From Podochytrium sp. JEL0797 (taxonomy: Eukaryota; Chytridiomycota; Chytridiomycetes; Chytridiales; Chytriomycetaceae): a stretch of DNA of 10,692 nucleotides. Positions 1 to 7,596 of the stretch are shown in pieces (position 1 is the first letter of the stretch; each line of letters opens with the position of its first letter). The position numbers and the translations under genes were made by a program. The DNA is taken from contig JADGJG010000940.1 of assembly GCA_027596195.1 (NCBI GenBank), positions 1-10,692 on the forward strand, given 5' to 3'. The notes beneath the pieces were generated by a model that was not told where the DNA came from, made no database searches, and was given only the letters and a program-made list of their open reading frames with translations.

Positions 1-92
1 CCCCCCCCCGCCCCCCGCCGCCCGCCCCCCCCCCCCCCCCCCCCCCCGGCCCCCCCCGCCCCCCCCCCCCCCCCCCCGGGGCGCGGGCACTA
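1..92. repeat. Near-homopolymeric C tract at window edge
   Basis: Positions 1-77 are almost entirely C, with only a few isolated G, followed by a short G/C-rich stretch to about 92. It has no tandem unit and does not resemble a TTAGGG-type telomere. If transcribed in the frame of the downstream open region it would encode mostly proline. It could be a real C-rich coding or i-motif-forming tract, or a poly-G sequencing artefact at a contig end. The sequence alone cannot decide. Confidence 0.8.
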
Positions 93-388
93 ATGTGCGT
101 GTGGGCCCGGGGGGGTTGAAAAAGGAGAGTCGGGCCATGTCGTCACCGAGTATGGGGACGGGAGGGAATGGAGGTGGGGGTGTCGGGTTTGCGGGGTTCA
201 AGTTCAAGCGGCCGAGTATTTCTGGGGGGGTGGGGGTGAATCATGAGCCTGGGGTTGTGGGGGTTACGAGTGGGGAGAGTAGGAGTAGTGGGGATGTGGG
301 GCATGAGGGGGGGAGTAATGGGGTGAATGGGGGAACGAGTGCGGAGGGGTCATCGACGTTGGGATCATGGTGGAAACGAAAGGGGTGA
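2..388 (+). CDS. Open Gly-rich frame, partial: upstream gene 3' end or 5' exon of next gene
   Basis: The frame is open from the window edge to a TGA at 386-388. The only sensible ATG is at 137; the codon at 95 is GTG and is not a credible eukaryotic start. The peptide is low complexity: Gly/Ser/Val-rich, with a basic patch (KFKRPS) and a basic end (SWWKRKG). Two readings are possible. (a) It is the C-terminal end of an upstream gene whose body runs through the C-rich tract; its G-ending codons (GGG, AGT, GTG, AGG) match the 3' ends of the other genes here. (b) It is the 5' exon of the next gene, joined by an intron 385-473 (GTGATG...CACCAG, 89 nt), which restores frame into that gene. The GC-rich composition makes long open frames likely by chance, so the call is weak. 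Confidence 0.3.
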   Translation, partial: PPPPPAARPPPPPPPRPPPPPPPPPRGAGTNVRVGPGGLKKESRAMSSPSMGTGGNGGGGVGFAGFKFKRPSISGGVGVNHEPGVVGVTSGESRSSGDVGHEGGSNGVNGGTSAEGSSTLGSWWKRKG

Positions 389-423
389 TGAATCATCACA
401 GGCAATTTGTGTGTTCCAAAAAA

Positions 424-1311
424 ATGCTCCAATACAACACATCCTCCACGATGCACTCCGACTCAGACACCAGCGACACCTCCTTCACCCCTTCCCTCCG
501 CAAAGGATCCCTCGGCTCCCCCACCCCCGCGATCGCCACCCTCCACATTGACAGCGACACCGACGAACCCTTCACCACAACCTCCCCAACCCGCGTCTCC
601 GCCATGGCCTCAGACCTCCTCTCCACAACAAGTTACCTCCACAGCGGATTCATGGACGACACGACCGACCTTGCCGACGTTGAATTCATTGACCTGAGTT
701 CCCCTTCCTCCGCCACACTCCCTTTCAGCCTCGTCTGCGCTGATCCACCCACCGACAAGGCAAACTTGTTCACATCCCAAGTCCGGTTCTCACCACTCTC
801 CGCAGACCCCTCATTGAAAGCCATGGCGCATTCCCTCATCATACTCTTGAAATCGATCCCGCTCGATCCTTGGGAATTTGCAGACCTCGTCACAGACATT
901 GACACGGCCGTTCACTTGCACACACGGAAAGATGCGACATGGGCGCGGGACGTGTTGAATATTGGTGTGTCGTTGGCGAAAGCGGCCACACTCAGTTGTC
1001 CCACTCTGTCCTCCACCAAAAGCACCCAGAGTCTCGACAATGCAGACATCTCCAACGCATTCAAACGACGAGACTCAACCGCAGTGGGGATGTCGGTGGA
1101 CTTGAAGAACCGCATGCGAGACTTGATTGATTTCTTTCGCGTGATTGTGTGTGTTGGGGAGCAGAGTTGTTACCGGGCGCGGAAGCTGATTCGGTGTTTG
1201 CAGGGGGGGTGGTATCGGAATGAGGAGATGGAGGCGATGGCGAGGAGGGTGTGTGTGGAGGATCGGTGGTGGAAAAAGATTCAGGGGAGGGGTGTGGAGA
1301 TTGGGGTTTGA
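424..1311 (+). CDS. Hypothetical protein, Ser/Thr/Pro-rich N-terminus with helical C-terminal region
   Basis: This is an intronless open frame with a TGA at 1309-1311. I do not recognise the family. I chose the ATG at 424 (A at -3, about 295 aa) because codon use becomes strongly C-ending from there; ATGs at 367, 388 and 451 are in the same frame, and an upstream exon joined through an intron at 385-473 is also possible. Roughly the first 110 residues are Ser/Thr/Asp/Pro-rich and look disordered. From about residue 125 the protein looks helical: a hydrophobic run (LIILLKSIPLDPWEFADLV), an Ala/Leu-rich helix, then a C-terminal segment with Cys, Trp and Arg (FFRVIVCVGEQSCYRARKLI) and a basic end. 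No signal peptide or membrane span is evident. Third codon positions switch from C-rich to G/T-rich along the gene, which supports it being a genuine coding sequence like its neighbours. No function is proposed. Confidence 0.65.
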   Translation: MLQYNTSSTMHSDSDTSDTSFTPSLRKGSLGSPTPAIATLHIDSDTDEPFTTTSPTRVSAMASDLLSTTSYLHSGFMDDTTDLADVEFIDLSSPSSATLPFSLVCADPPTDKANLFTSQVRFSPLSADPSLKAMAHSLIILLKSIPLDPWEFADLVTDIDTAVHLHTRKDATWARDVLNIGVSLAKAATLSCPTLSSTKSTQSLDNADISNAFKRRDSTAVGMSVDLKNRMRDLIDFFRVIVCVGEQSCYRARKLIRCLQGGWYRNEEMEAMARRVCVEDRWWKKIQGRGVEIGV

Positions 1312-1413
1312 GTGCGATTGGATTAAGGGGGAATAGTAATCTTTTTGGAATATATAGAATTCGTTTTGAATTTAGAATAGTCTGAAAGAGGAAAAAACTT
1401 TGAAAAAAGAAAG
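1312..1413 (+). promoter_or_regulatory. Short tandem intergenic spacer, 3' UTR plus WBP11-like promoter
   Basis: Only 102 nt separate the stop of the hypothetical gene from the WBP11-like start. The spacer is A/T-rich, with a TATA-like stretch (AATATATAGA) near 1350 and an A-rich leader ending in a good start context (A at -3 of ATG 1414). No AATAAA was seen for the upstream gene. Both the polyadenylation site of one gene and the promoter of the next must fit here or overlap coding sequence. Confidence 0.5.
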
Positions 1414-3071
1414 ATGGCCAAGAAGGGCAAAGAACTGAACCCGGCAGATGTGAGCGAGTTCTCTCTGTACGTATACACACAACGCATTCTCTAATCCCCA
1501 ACATGATGCACAGGCCCACCGCAAGAAACTGCGGAAACTCGAGCTCAAAAAGGTAACCGCCTCGTGACTGACCAAAACCACTCCGCTCGCTCACACACAC
1601 CCTACCCCACAGAACAAGGATGACAAGAAGAAAAAGGAGACCCTTCAATCGACACACCGAGAAGCCCTTCGCCTCGTGGAAGAGCTCACCATGTTGAATC
1701 GACTGGGTGCGTTTTTTTTTGTGGTGTTTTGGACTGCGGATTCGGTGGTTGCTCATTGTTTTTCGGTTTAGAAAAGGAAACTCCTCTTGACAAGGCGAAT
1801 AAGACAAAGAAGGAGAAAGTGGAGAAAAAACTGGACGAAATCAATGAGTCGAGAAGGGTACCGTTTTTTTTGTTGAAGACGTCAAGTCAACTCACATTCT
1901 TCAACAGGCTGCTGGTCTCCCTGCCGTCACAGTCTCCGCCGTCGCGAAACCCAAACCCAAAACCGCCGAAGAAGAATACAAATGGTACCACCCAACCTTC
2001 AACCCGCACGGCCCCAAAAAGCCCAAGGGATACAAAGACCCCAAGCAGAGCGGCGCAACGTCCACCGATGATTCCGATTCAGACGATGATTCGGATTCCG
2101 CGAGCGATTCAGACGCTGAAATGGGCGAGGCGTTGAAACCTCTCGATTTCGCAAACTTGCCGCTTCCCGAGGGAGACGCGCCCATGGACGCACAGTTTTA
2201 CCATAATTTGGATCTCCCCGAAACACGACTCGACGCCCCCAAAAGACCGGTGGCCCCGATCCCCATGCCCACACCCTTCCCCGCCATTCCTATCGCGTAC
2301 CCGACGTTCCCACCACCACCCTTCCCATTCCCAGGAGGAATGCCACCTCCGCATTTCATCCCGGGAGGCATCCCACCGGGAATGCCACCCCCACTCCCGT
2401 TCCCACCTGGAATGCCACCCCCGCCCCCGTTTGGGTTCCCTCCAGGAATGCCACCACCTCCTTTCCCATACCCACCCGGAATGCCACCCCCATTCTTCCC
2501 ACCACCTCCCCTACCGCATGCTATGCCGCCAGGTCCACCCCCAACACTGCGGTATCAACCGGGAGTCCCTTTCACGGATCCTGCGGCGATCCATCACAAC
2601 CCACCTCCACCACCACCGCCGCAGCATCACACACACGCGGCAGCACCGCACTTCAATGTTGCACAACATGTTTCGGAGCCGTACCAAAACCGCCACCGCA
2701 CGCGAGACGAGCCAGCTGCGAGACCCGCGCCGGCCCCACTCCCCGCCAAACCCGCCGGCACGGCACCCACGGGCCCCGTCGTGATTTCCGCGGAACCGAG
2801 GATGCGCGACTTGCAGAAGGAGTTGACGCAGTTTGTGCCGCGGAAGGCGAAGGGGAAGGTTGTGGGGCCTGTGATGCCTGCTTCTGCTGTGAGGAGTGGG
2901 GTTGGGAGGGTTGTTGTGGATGCGGCGCCGGAGGTTGATGGTGGGGAGGAAGGGGGGGTTGGTGGTGATGGGGGGGAGTGGGTGCCTGCTGATGTGCAGG
3001 TGAAAAGGGGGAAGGGAAAGGGGCAGGAGGATGAGTTGGAGGCGTTTATGAAGGAGATTGGGGGGGAGTGA
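1414..3071 (+). CDS. WBP11/ELF5-type proline-rich splicing factor
   Basis: Exons: 1414-1449, 1514-1552, 1613-1706, 1772-1857, 1908-3071; the introns are 50-65 nt and GT...AG; 472 aa. The family is nuclear and spliceosome-associated; human WBP11 binds WW-domain proteins such as PQBP1 and contributes to pre-mRNA splicing. The basic N-terminus (GKELNPAD, then HRKKLRKLELKKNKDDKKKK, residues 5-34) matches the Wbp11 N-terminal domain, as does WYHPTFNP (around 111). An Asp/Ser acidic cluster lies at about 137-156. Residues about 204-300 are Pro-rich with repeated PPGMPPP motifs, the type bound by WW and GYF domains, and a His/Pro stretch follows. The C-terminal signature is also present: EPRMRDLQKELTQFVP (381-396) and DELEAFMKEI (460-469) correspond to the conserved end of animal WBP11. 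Length is shorter than human WBP11 (about 640 aa). The start has a good context and gives the expected N-terminus. Intron 1 is supported by homology across the join (NPAD|AHRKK). The last 60 sense codons contain no C-ending codon. Confidence 0.92.
2333..2500 (+). repeat. Imperfect tandem repeat encoding PGMPPP units
   Basis: A GGAATGCCACC-type core recurs at roughly 2337, 2380, 2410, 2447 and 2480, with spacing of about 30-43 nt. It encodes successive GMPPP/PPGMPPP motifs separated by short aromatic-containing linkers (LPF, PPFGF, PFPY, FFP). The array lies inside the Pro-rich domain of the WBP11-like protein and probably sets the number of WW/GYF-binding motifs; copy number could vary between strains. 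Confidence 0.75.
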
Positions 3072-3085
3072 AGAGTTCTCCTTGG

Positions 3086-3091
3086 AATAAA
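3086..3091 (+). terminator. Candidate polyadenylation signal AATAAA (WBP11-like gene)
   Basis: AATAAA lies 15 nt after the WBP11-like stop codon. A second AATAAA at 3181-3186 is also on the plus strand, 21 nt before the end of the convergent LRR gene's coding region. Either could serve the WBP11-like mRNA; use of the second would make its 3' UTR approach or overlap the antisense gene. No clear minus-strand AATAAA was found for the LRR gene. Confidence 0.45.
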
Positions 3092-3201
3092 TTCAAGTAC
3101 AATGTCCGTGAGGTGAGGTCGGCATGGCGCTTTTTTTTCCAACATTGACATTTTTCTTTGAATTCCAAAAAGTATTCTCAAATAAAGTGCACGCATGAAA
3201 T

Positions 3202-4323
3202 TTAAATCGTAAGAACACCACGCCGAAACTCAACCCCACCACTCCTCAATCCCGCATTAAAACTCAAATTGCAATGCGTGAGTCGTTCCAACGCGAGCAG
3301 CTCCACAGGCACACATCCCGACAACGAATTGCTACTCAAACTGAGTAAACTCAAGTTCACGAGCCGTCCCAATTCGCGAGGAATCGCGCCTTTCAAGTTA
3401 CACACGGAAACGCTCATGAGCTCAAGTCGTGTGAGGTTTCCGAGTTCTGGGGGGATGAAGGACGACAGGTTTGGGTTTCGGGAGAGGTAGAGACGCTTTA
3501 GGTTCTTGAGGTTGCCCCATTCGGGTGGGATGGGTCCTGAGACGGCTGTACCGCCAATATCGAGATATTCGAGCTTCTCGAGGTTCCCCAGGCCGGGATG
3601 GAGATACCCGTACAGACCGTCGTTGTCGGAAAGAGAGAGGACAGACAAGTTTTTGAGGTTGCAGATCTCGGACGGGATCGGTCCAGTGAGTTCGTTGTAC
3701 ATCAAATCGAGAACCTTGAGACGCGTCAGGGTACCAAGACTGCGTGGAATCTCGCCCTCAAGGTGATTGATTTTGAGGTCGAGTACCTCTAGAGACGCGA
3801 GGTTGCCGATTTCCGTTGGGATTGGACCGGTGATTTTGGATTGGCTGAGGTTCAGATGAACAAGGTTGGTCAACAGGCAGATGGCTGTTGGCAGGGGTGC
3901 ATTCACTTTGGCAGGGGTGTAGTGGTTCTCGACGCAGCGGCCCCACTTGATTGAATGTAGATGCCGCATGTAGACACGAGCATACACGATTTGATGAGAA
4001 TCGGTTGAATGGAAAAAGAGCGTGTCCGATTCCGAAACAAGAAAAGTCACTTGAATGTCCGACCGAGGGTATTCCACGAATCGCCGCAAATTCCATAAAG
4101 CAAACGATTCAGAGGATATGATGGCGTTGAAACACTTGGAAACTCGACGCAGAGTCATGACTTGTCTTGGGTTGATCCAGGACAGAAAATGAGCCACAAG
4201 TTCTTGCGGAATCTGAACATGCGTGGTAGGGCTAGATGCGGGGGTTGGCAGAAGTTCAGACATTGGCGACTTGCTCAAGCAGCGGAGAATGGAACGATGA
4301 GTCAAAACTTGAGATTCATTCAT
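3202..4323 (-). CDS. F-box protein with plant-type leucine-rich repeats
   Basis: Single exon of 373 aa. Residues about 37-84 (IPQELVAHFLSWINPRQVMT and the following VSKCFNAIIS...LWNLRRF) fit an F-box, the segment that binds Skp1 in SCF ubiquitin ligases. Residues 154 to about 365 contain eight full repeats and one partial repeat of the plant-type form LxxLxLxxNxLxGxIPxxLGNLxx, for example LEVLDLKINHLEGEIPRSLG, which would form a horseshoe for substrate recognition. No signal peptide or membrane span is seen, so it is unlike plant receptor kinases or secreted LRR proteins; the likely location is cytoplasm or nucleus. The substrate is unknown. The ATG at 4321-4323 gives the longest form; Met21 (4261-4263) is an alternative that keeps the F-box whole. 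Neither start has a strong context. The gene is divergent from the CLC gene and convergent with the WBP11-like gene, with 130 nt between stops. Confidence 0.85.
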   Translation of the reverse strand: MNESQVLTHRSILRCLSKSPMSELLPTPASSPTTHVQIPQELVAHFLSWINPRQVMTLRRVSKCFNAIISSESFALWNLRRFVEYPRSDIQVTFLVSESDTLFFHSTDSHQIVYARVYMRHLHSIKWGRCVENHYTPAKVNAPLPTAICLLTNLVHLNLSQSKITGPIPTEIGNLASLEVLDLKINHLEGEIPRSLGTLTRLKVLDLMYNELTGPIPSEICNLKNLSVLSLSDNDGLYGYLHPGLGNLEKLEYLDIGGTAVSGPIPPEWGNLKNLKRLYLSRNPNLSSFIPPELGNLTRLELMSVSVCNLKGAIPRELGRLVNLSLLSLSSNSLSGCVPVELLALERLTHCNLSFNAGLRSGGVEFRRGVLTI

Positions 4324-4624
4324 CGAATTTTGATGAGAACTTCAATGCGCCTGCGAAATATTTTCTCTTGCGGGAGGGAAGGGAAGAGATCGGACCGATT
4401 TCAACCTTTGATCCGCAAGCCCACGTTCACAAACAGACAAGCATGCAAGGCCCAGGCTCCCGAATCATTCCGACGCAAAATGATACGCGATCAGTGTGGC
4501 TTGCTGCCACGGTTATTACGTATTAACGATGTAACGAGACGAACCTGAGATTTTCGCCACCAACTCCGTCTTCCTTTCCCCTTCTCTCGGGAATGGGGTT
4601 CAAAAAATCTCAGAAATCAGTCGC
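4324..4624. promoter_or_regulatory. Divergent intergenic region, shared LRR/CLC promoter
   Basis: 301 nt separate the two divergent start codons, so the region must hold both promoters. Visible elements are a TTACGTA core (4516-4522) resembling bZIP/CRE-type sites; a small ATCGG-A-CCGAT inverted repeat near 4388-4398; and a pyrimidine-rich block 4567-4589 (CTTCC/TTTCCCC) just upstream of the CLC start, typical of fungal initiation regions. No convincing TATA box was seen. Assignment of factors is inference. Confidence 0.5.
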
Positions 4625-4745
4625 ATGCCAAATCCCGACCCGCCACCGATGGGCGAACGCACACCCCTCCTCTCTTCGCCATCGCCTCAGCCTCGCCCGC
4701 GACCCCGCCGAGCTCCTGCACGCAGCTCGTCGCGCATCGGTCTGA
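4593..4745 (+). other. Overlapping upstream ORF candidate on CLC mRNA
   Basis: An ATG at 4593 with G at -3 and G at +4 opens a 50-codon frame ending in TGA at 4743-4745, overlapping the CLC start (4625) in another frame. The CLC ATG has C at -3 and C at +4, a weaker context. If transcription starts upstream of 4593, this uORF would be expected to reduce CLC translation. It may simply lie upstream of the transcription start. Confidence 0.3.
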
Positions 4746-7596
4746 GTCGCAGATCGGTTCTCTATGATGGCGCCGAATACGACCCCATTCCGGAAGGACC
4801 AGAGGGCACCGGCATCAAGGCGCAGCGGAACGGCCTCAGAGCATGGTGCGTATGCGTTTATGGCGCGGGCAGTGTGTATACCGTGAGGGAGCTGATTCTT
4901 TTGTGAAGGTACCCCGATCAGTCGTGCATCGATTGGATCCACGATTGTCTCAAGGAGCGCGTGAGAATAAGGACGCTGCGAAAAATGACTGGCATAAGGG
5001 GATTCCTTGCGAATACGTGGGATTCGATGCAGGGGTCAGTTTTTCTCCTTGTTTGTCGGCCCCTTGTTCGAAATCTCAAGCCCCGTTCCGAAAACGAAAA
5101 ATCTCTAGCTGGCTCCTGCTATTTATCACTGGAATCTCGATCGGTGCCGTTGCTTCTCTGATTGATGTGTCGGAGGCGCTGTTTTCGAGTTGGCGCGATG
5201 GATTCTGCTCTTCGGGTGTCTTTCTGACGAAACAGCGATGTTGCGCCTTGACAGCTGTCTCAACAGCGTCCACTTTTGCAAACCATACCATGACGCAACT
5301 CTTGAATCCATTCACTCCTCTCCCCCACTTCATGGCTCCCTTGGCCGATTGTTCAGACTGGGTGTCATGGGACGCTGCTCTCGGCGAATCGTTTGACCAG
5401 CAATTCTTTGTCGTTTCTGCCATATTCCTGTCGCTGATTGCAGTTCTCGTCACGAACCTTTCGCGAGTCGAGCGCGTGAATTTTGAAACTGGCAAAAAGA
5501 CTGTCAAGTACCAAGCCGCTGGCGGTGGTATCGCTGAGGTCAAAACCATCTTGGGAGGATTCGTTATCCGTGGGTTTCTGGGATTCAAGACCATGGTCAC
5601 GAAAGTGATTGGATTGGTGAGTTTTTGATGCGATTCTGGTGGTGCGCGTCTCCTCATTTCGAGCATCAGATTTTCTGCATCTCTTCTGGAATCACGCTCG
5701 GTCAACAAGGACCCCTCGTACACATCTCCTGCTGTATCGGAAATATCTTCTCTCGTCTCTTTTTCAAATACGCCAAGAATGAGGGCAAGCGACGAGAAAT
5801 CCTCTCTGCCGCGAGTGCCGCTGGAGTCGCGGTCGCATTTGCAGCCCCCATTGGAGGTGTTTTATTCTCGCTCGAAGAAGTTTCGTATTACTTTCCCATG
5901 AAGACAATGTGGAGGTCCTTCTTTTGCTCGCTGATGGCTGCCATGTCGTTGAAAGTGTTGAATCCGTATGGGAGTGGGAAGCTTGTGCGTTTTCAGGTCG
6001 GATATTTGAGAGATTGGAAGGATTTTGAATTGGTCCCGTTTGCTTTGTTGGGTATTCTTGGGGTGAGTGATGGCAGCTTCTGTCACTGTTTTTCACGATC
6101 AAGCTCATTTTGAAATAGGGAATTTATGGTGCACTATTTATTCGAATCTCAAATGCTTGGGCTGATTTGAGAAAGAGCCGATATTACCCCCTTCATCCTG
6201 TGGCGGAGGTCGTTGGGATGGCATTCTTGACGGCAATTGTGAACCAGCATTCGCCCTTGTTTCGATTGAGTCTGAGTGAAGTCAAAGAAGTGTTGTTTTC
6301 CGAATGCATTGTGGGAGAAGAGGATCTGTATGGGCTTTGCAAGTATGTTGGGGTTCAAAAGTTTGATGTGGACCGCATGTTTCTAAATTCGCGTGTTTTG
6401 TTCCAGTCCAAGCGATTTGCACAGCGTTTTGTCGATTCTGTGGTCTCTGTTTGCTGCCAAAACCATTCTTGTCATTTCTTCCAACGGTCTTCGCGTTCCT
6501 GGAGGTATTGTGGGTTCAAGCATGCTTGTCGGTGCCTGTATGGGGCGCGTTGTTGGCGTTTTGATTCTGAATCTCCAACAGTTGAGTGTTTTGATGATTT
6601 TTGTGCACGGTGGGCTAATTCAATGTAAACAGACAATACCCGGACATATTTTTGGGTGGCTCTCAATGCGTTGCGACCAACGATTGTGTGACTCCTGGAA
6701 TTTATGCCCTTGTTGGAGCTGCGGCGGCGTTGGGTGGAGCAACTCGCATGACTGTTTCGCTGGTCGTTGTCATGGTCGAGTTGACGGGAGCGCTAAAACT
6801 GGTTCTTCCTCTCATGGTGAAACCCCCTTTTCCGAATCATTTCGTTTTTTTTTTGCTTACATCTGATTTGATAAGGTTGCCATCATGTGCTCGAAATGGA
6901 CAGCAGACAGCATCACTCGGGATTCATTTTACGACACTACCATCAAGCGAAACGATTACCCGTATCTTGATCACAAGCGCGAGCACCACCCGCGTAGAGG
7001 GACGGATCGCATCATGGCGTTTGCTGGAGAAGTTGCCGAGTACGATCCCGATGCGGCGTTCCAAGTCGATGTGGAGTACAGTTGGGAGGAGATTCAGGAG
7101 AAGCTGAGACTGCTGAGTGAGTTTTGATGCTGTGCGGTGCGTTGATTCCAGATTCCTGACTGCTCCTCGCGTTTCTTTAGTGTACATGGACGATGGTGGT
7201 TACGCTGTATTGGACGGTCAAGCCCTCCTCGGCTACATTGCCTACCAAGACGTCAAACATGTGTGCACCCTTGTCGCCAACAGCCGAGAAGACCCCGAAG
7301 ACTCCTCCTCCAACACCTCCTGGTGTCCCTCCGAATTCAACCACACTTTCCACTTCAAAGACCCTTCCGTTTCCGTCTCGACTCCGCGACACTCGTACCA
7401 AGACGAATTGAATGGCACGGATTTGAGTCAGTGGATGGATCAGGCTCCGTTGACGGTGTCGTGTCGCGCGAGTATGGATTTGGTGCTTGAACTGTTTATG
7501 AAGGTTGGGTGCAAGACGGTGTGTGTGGTGGATGGCGCGAGATTCGTGGGGGTGTTGGACAAGAAGAGAGTGATTGCTTGGCTCAAGGAAGGATGA
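4625..7596 (+). CDS. CLC-family chloride channel/transporter, ClC-3/4/5-like, with CBS domains
   Basis: Exons: 4625-4845, 4909-5034, 5109-5616, 5670-6062, 6119-6342, 6407-6580, 6633-6816, 6876-7116, 7181-7596; 828 aa, normal for eukaryotic CLCs. Introns are 52-74 nt and mostly GTGAGT/GTGCGT/GTATGT...AG. The family moves Cl- across endosomal or vacuolar membranes, often in exchange for H+. The cytosolic N-terminus has an acidic dileucine motif (ERTPLL, 11-16). The membrane core runs from about residue 115 to 630, ending in SKWTADSI...FYD with the pore tyrosine (Tyr629). LEEVSYYFP (353-361) is nearly identical to ClC-3/4/5 and keeps the proton glutamate (Glu355). Two CBS domains follow (about 630-715 and 750-828). 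Departures: the gating motif GKEGP is GQQGP (296-300, Gln298 at the gating position); GSGIP is GGGIA (254-258); helix N GxFxP is GIVGS (524-528). Proton coupling may therefore be lost and ion selectivity altered (inference). The CLC family call is very secure; the transport mode is not. Confidence 0.93.

Noticed and set aside
1..92. Telomeric repeat at the window start
   Set aside because: There is no TTAGGG/CCCTAA or other regular unit, only a C homopolymer with sporadic G.
385..401. Very short GT...AG intron candidate just after the Gly-rich frame
   Set aside because: At under 25 nt it is far shorter than the 50-80 nt introns seen elsewhere in the window.
241..456. Minus-strand Pro/His-rich frames opposite the Gly-rich region
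   Set aside because: Two minus frames give short Pro-rich peptides that stop quickly. A divergent gene here cannot be excluded, but there is no start or splice evidence for it.
1061..1807. 248-codon minus-strand open frame
   Set aside because: It spans the 3' end of one plus-strand gene, the spacer and several exons and introns of the WBP11-like gene; the translation is low complexity with no homology.
2627..3196. 189-codon minus-strand open frame
   Set aside because: It is antisense to the WBP11-like C-terminus, which carries the family signature. The frame reflects lack of stops in G-rich sequence.
4324..4624. tRNA or other structured RNA in the divergent spacer
   Set aside because: No A-box/B-box pair or cloverleaf-compatible arms could be found by eye.
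5697..5717. GQQGP in the CLC gene as a simple sequencing error
   Set aside because: Two neighbouring codons differ from the usual Lys-Glu, the reading frame is intact, and two other pore motifs also diverge, so a single base error does not explain it.
5076..5723. 215-codon minus-strand open frame
   Set aside because: It is a shadow of CLC exons 3-4, crosses an intron and has no plausible protein features.
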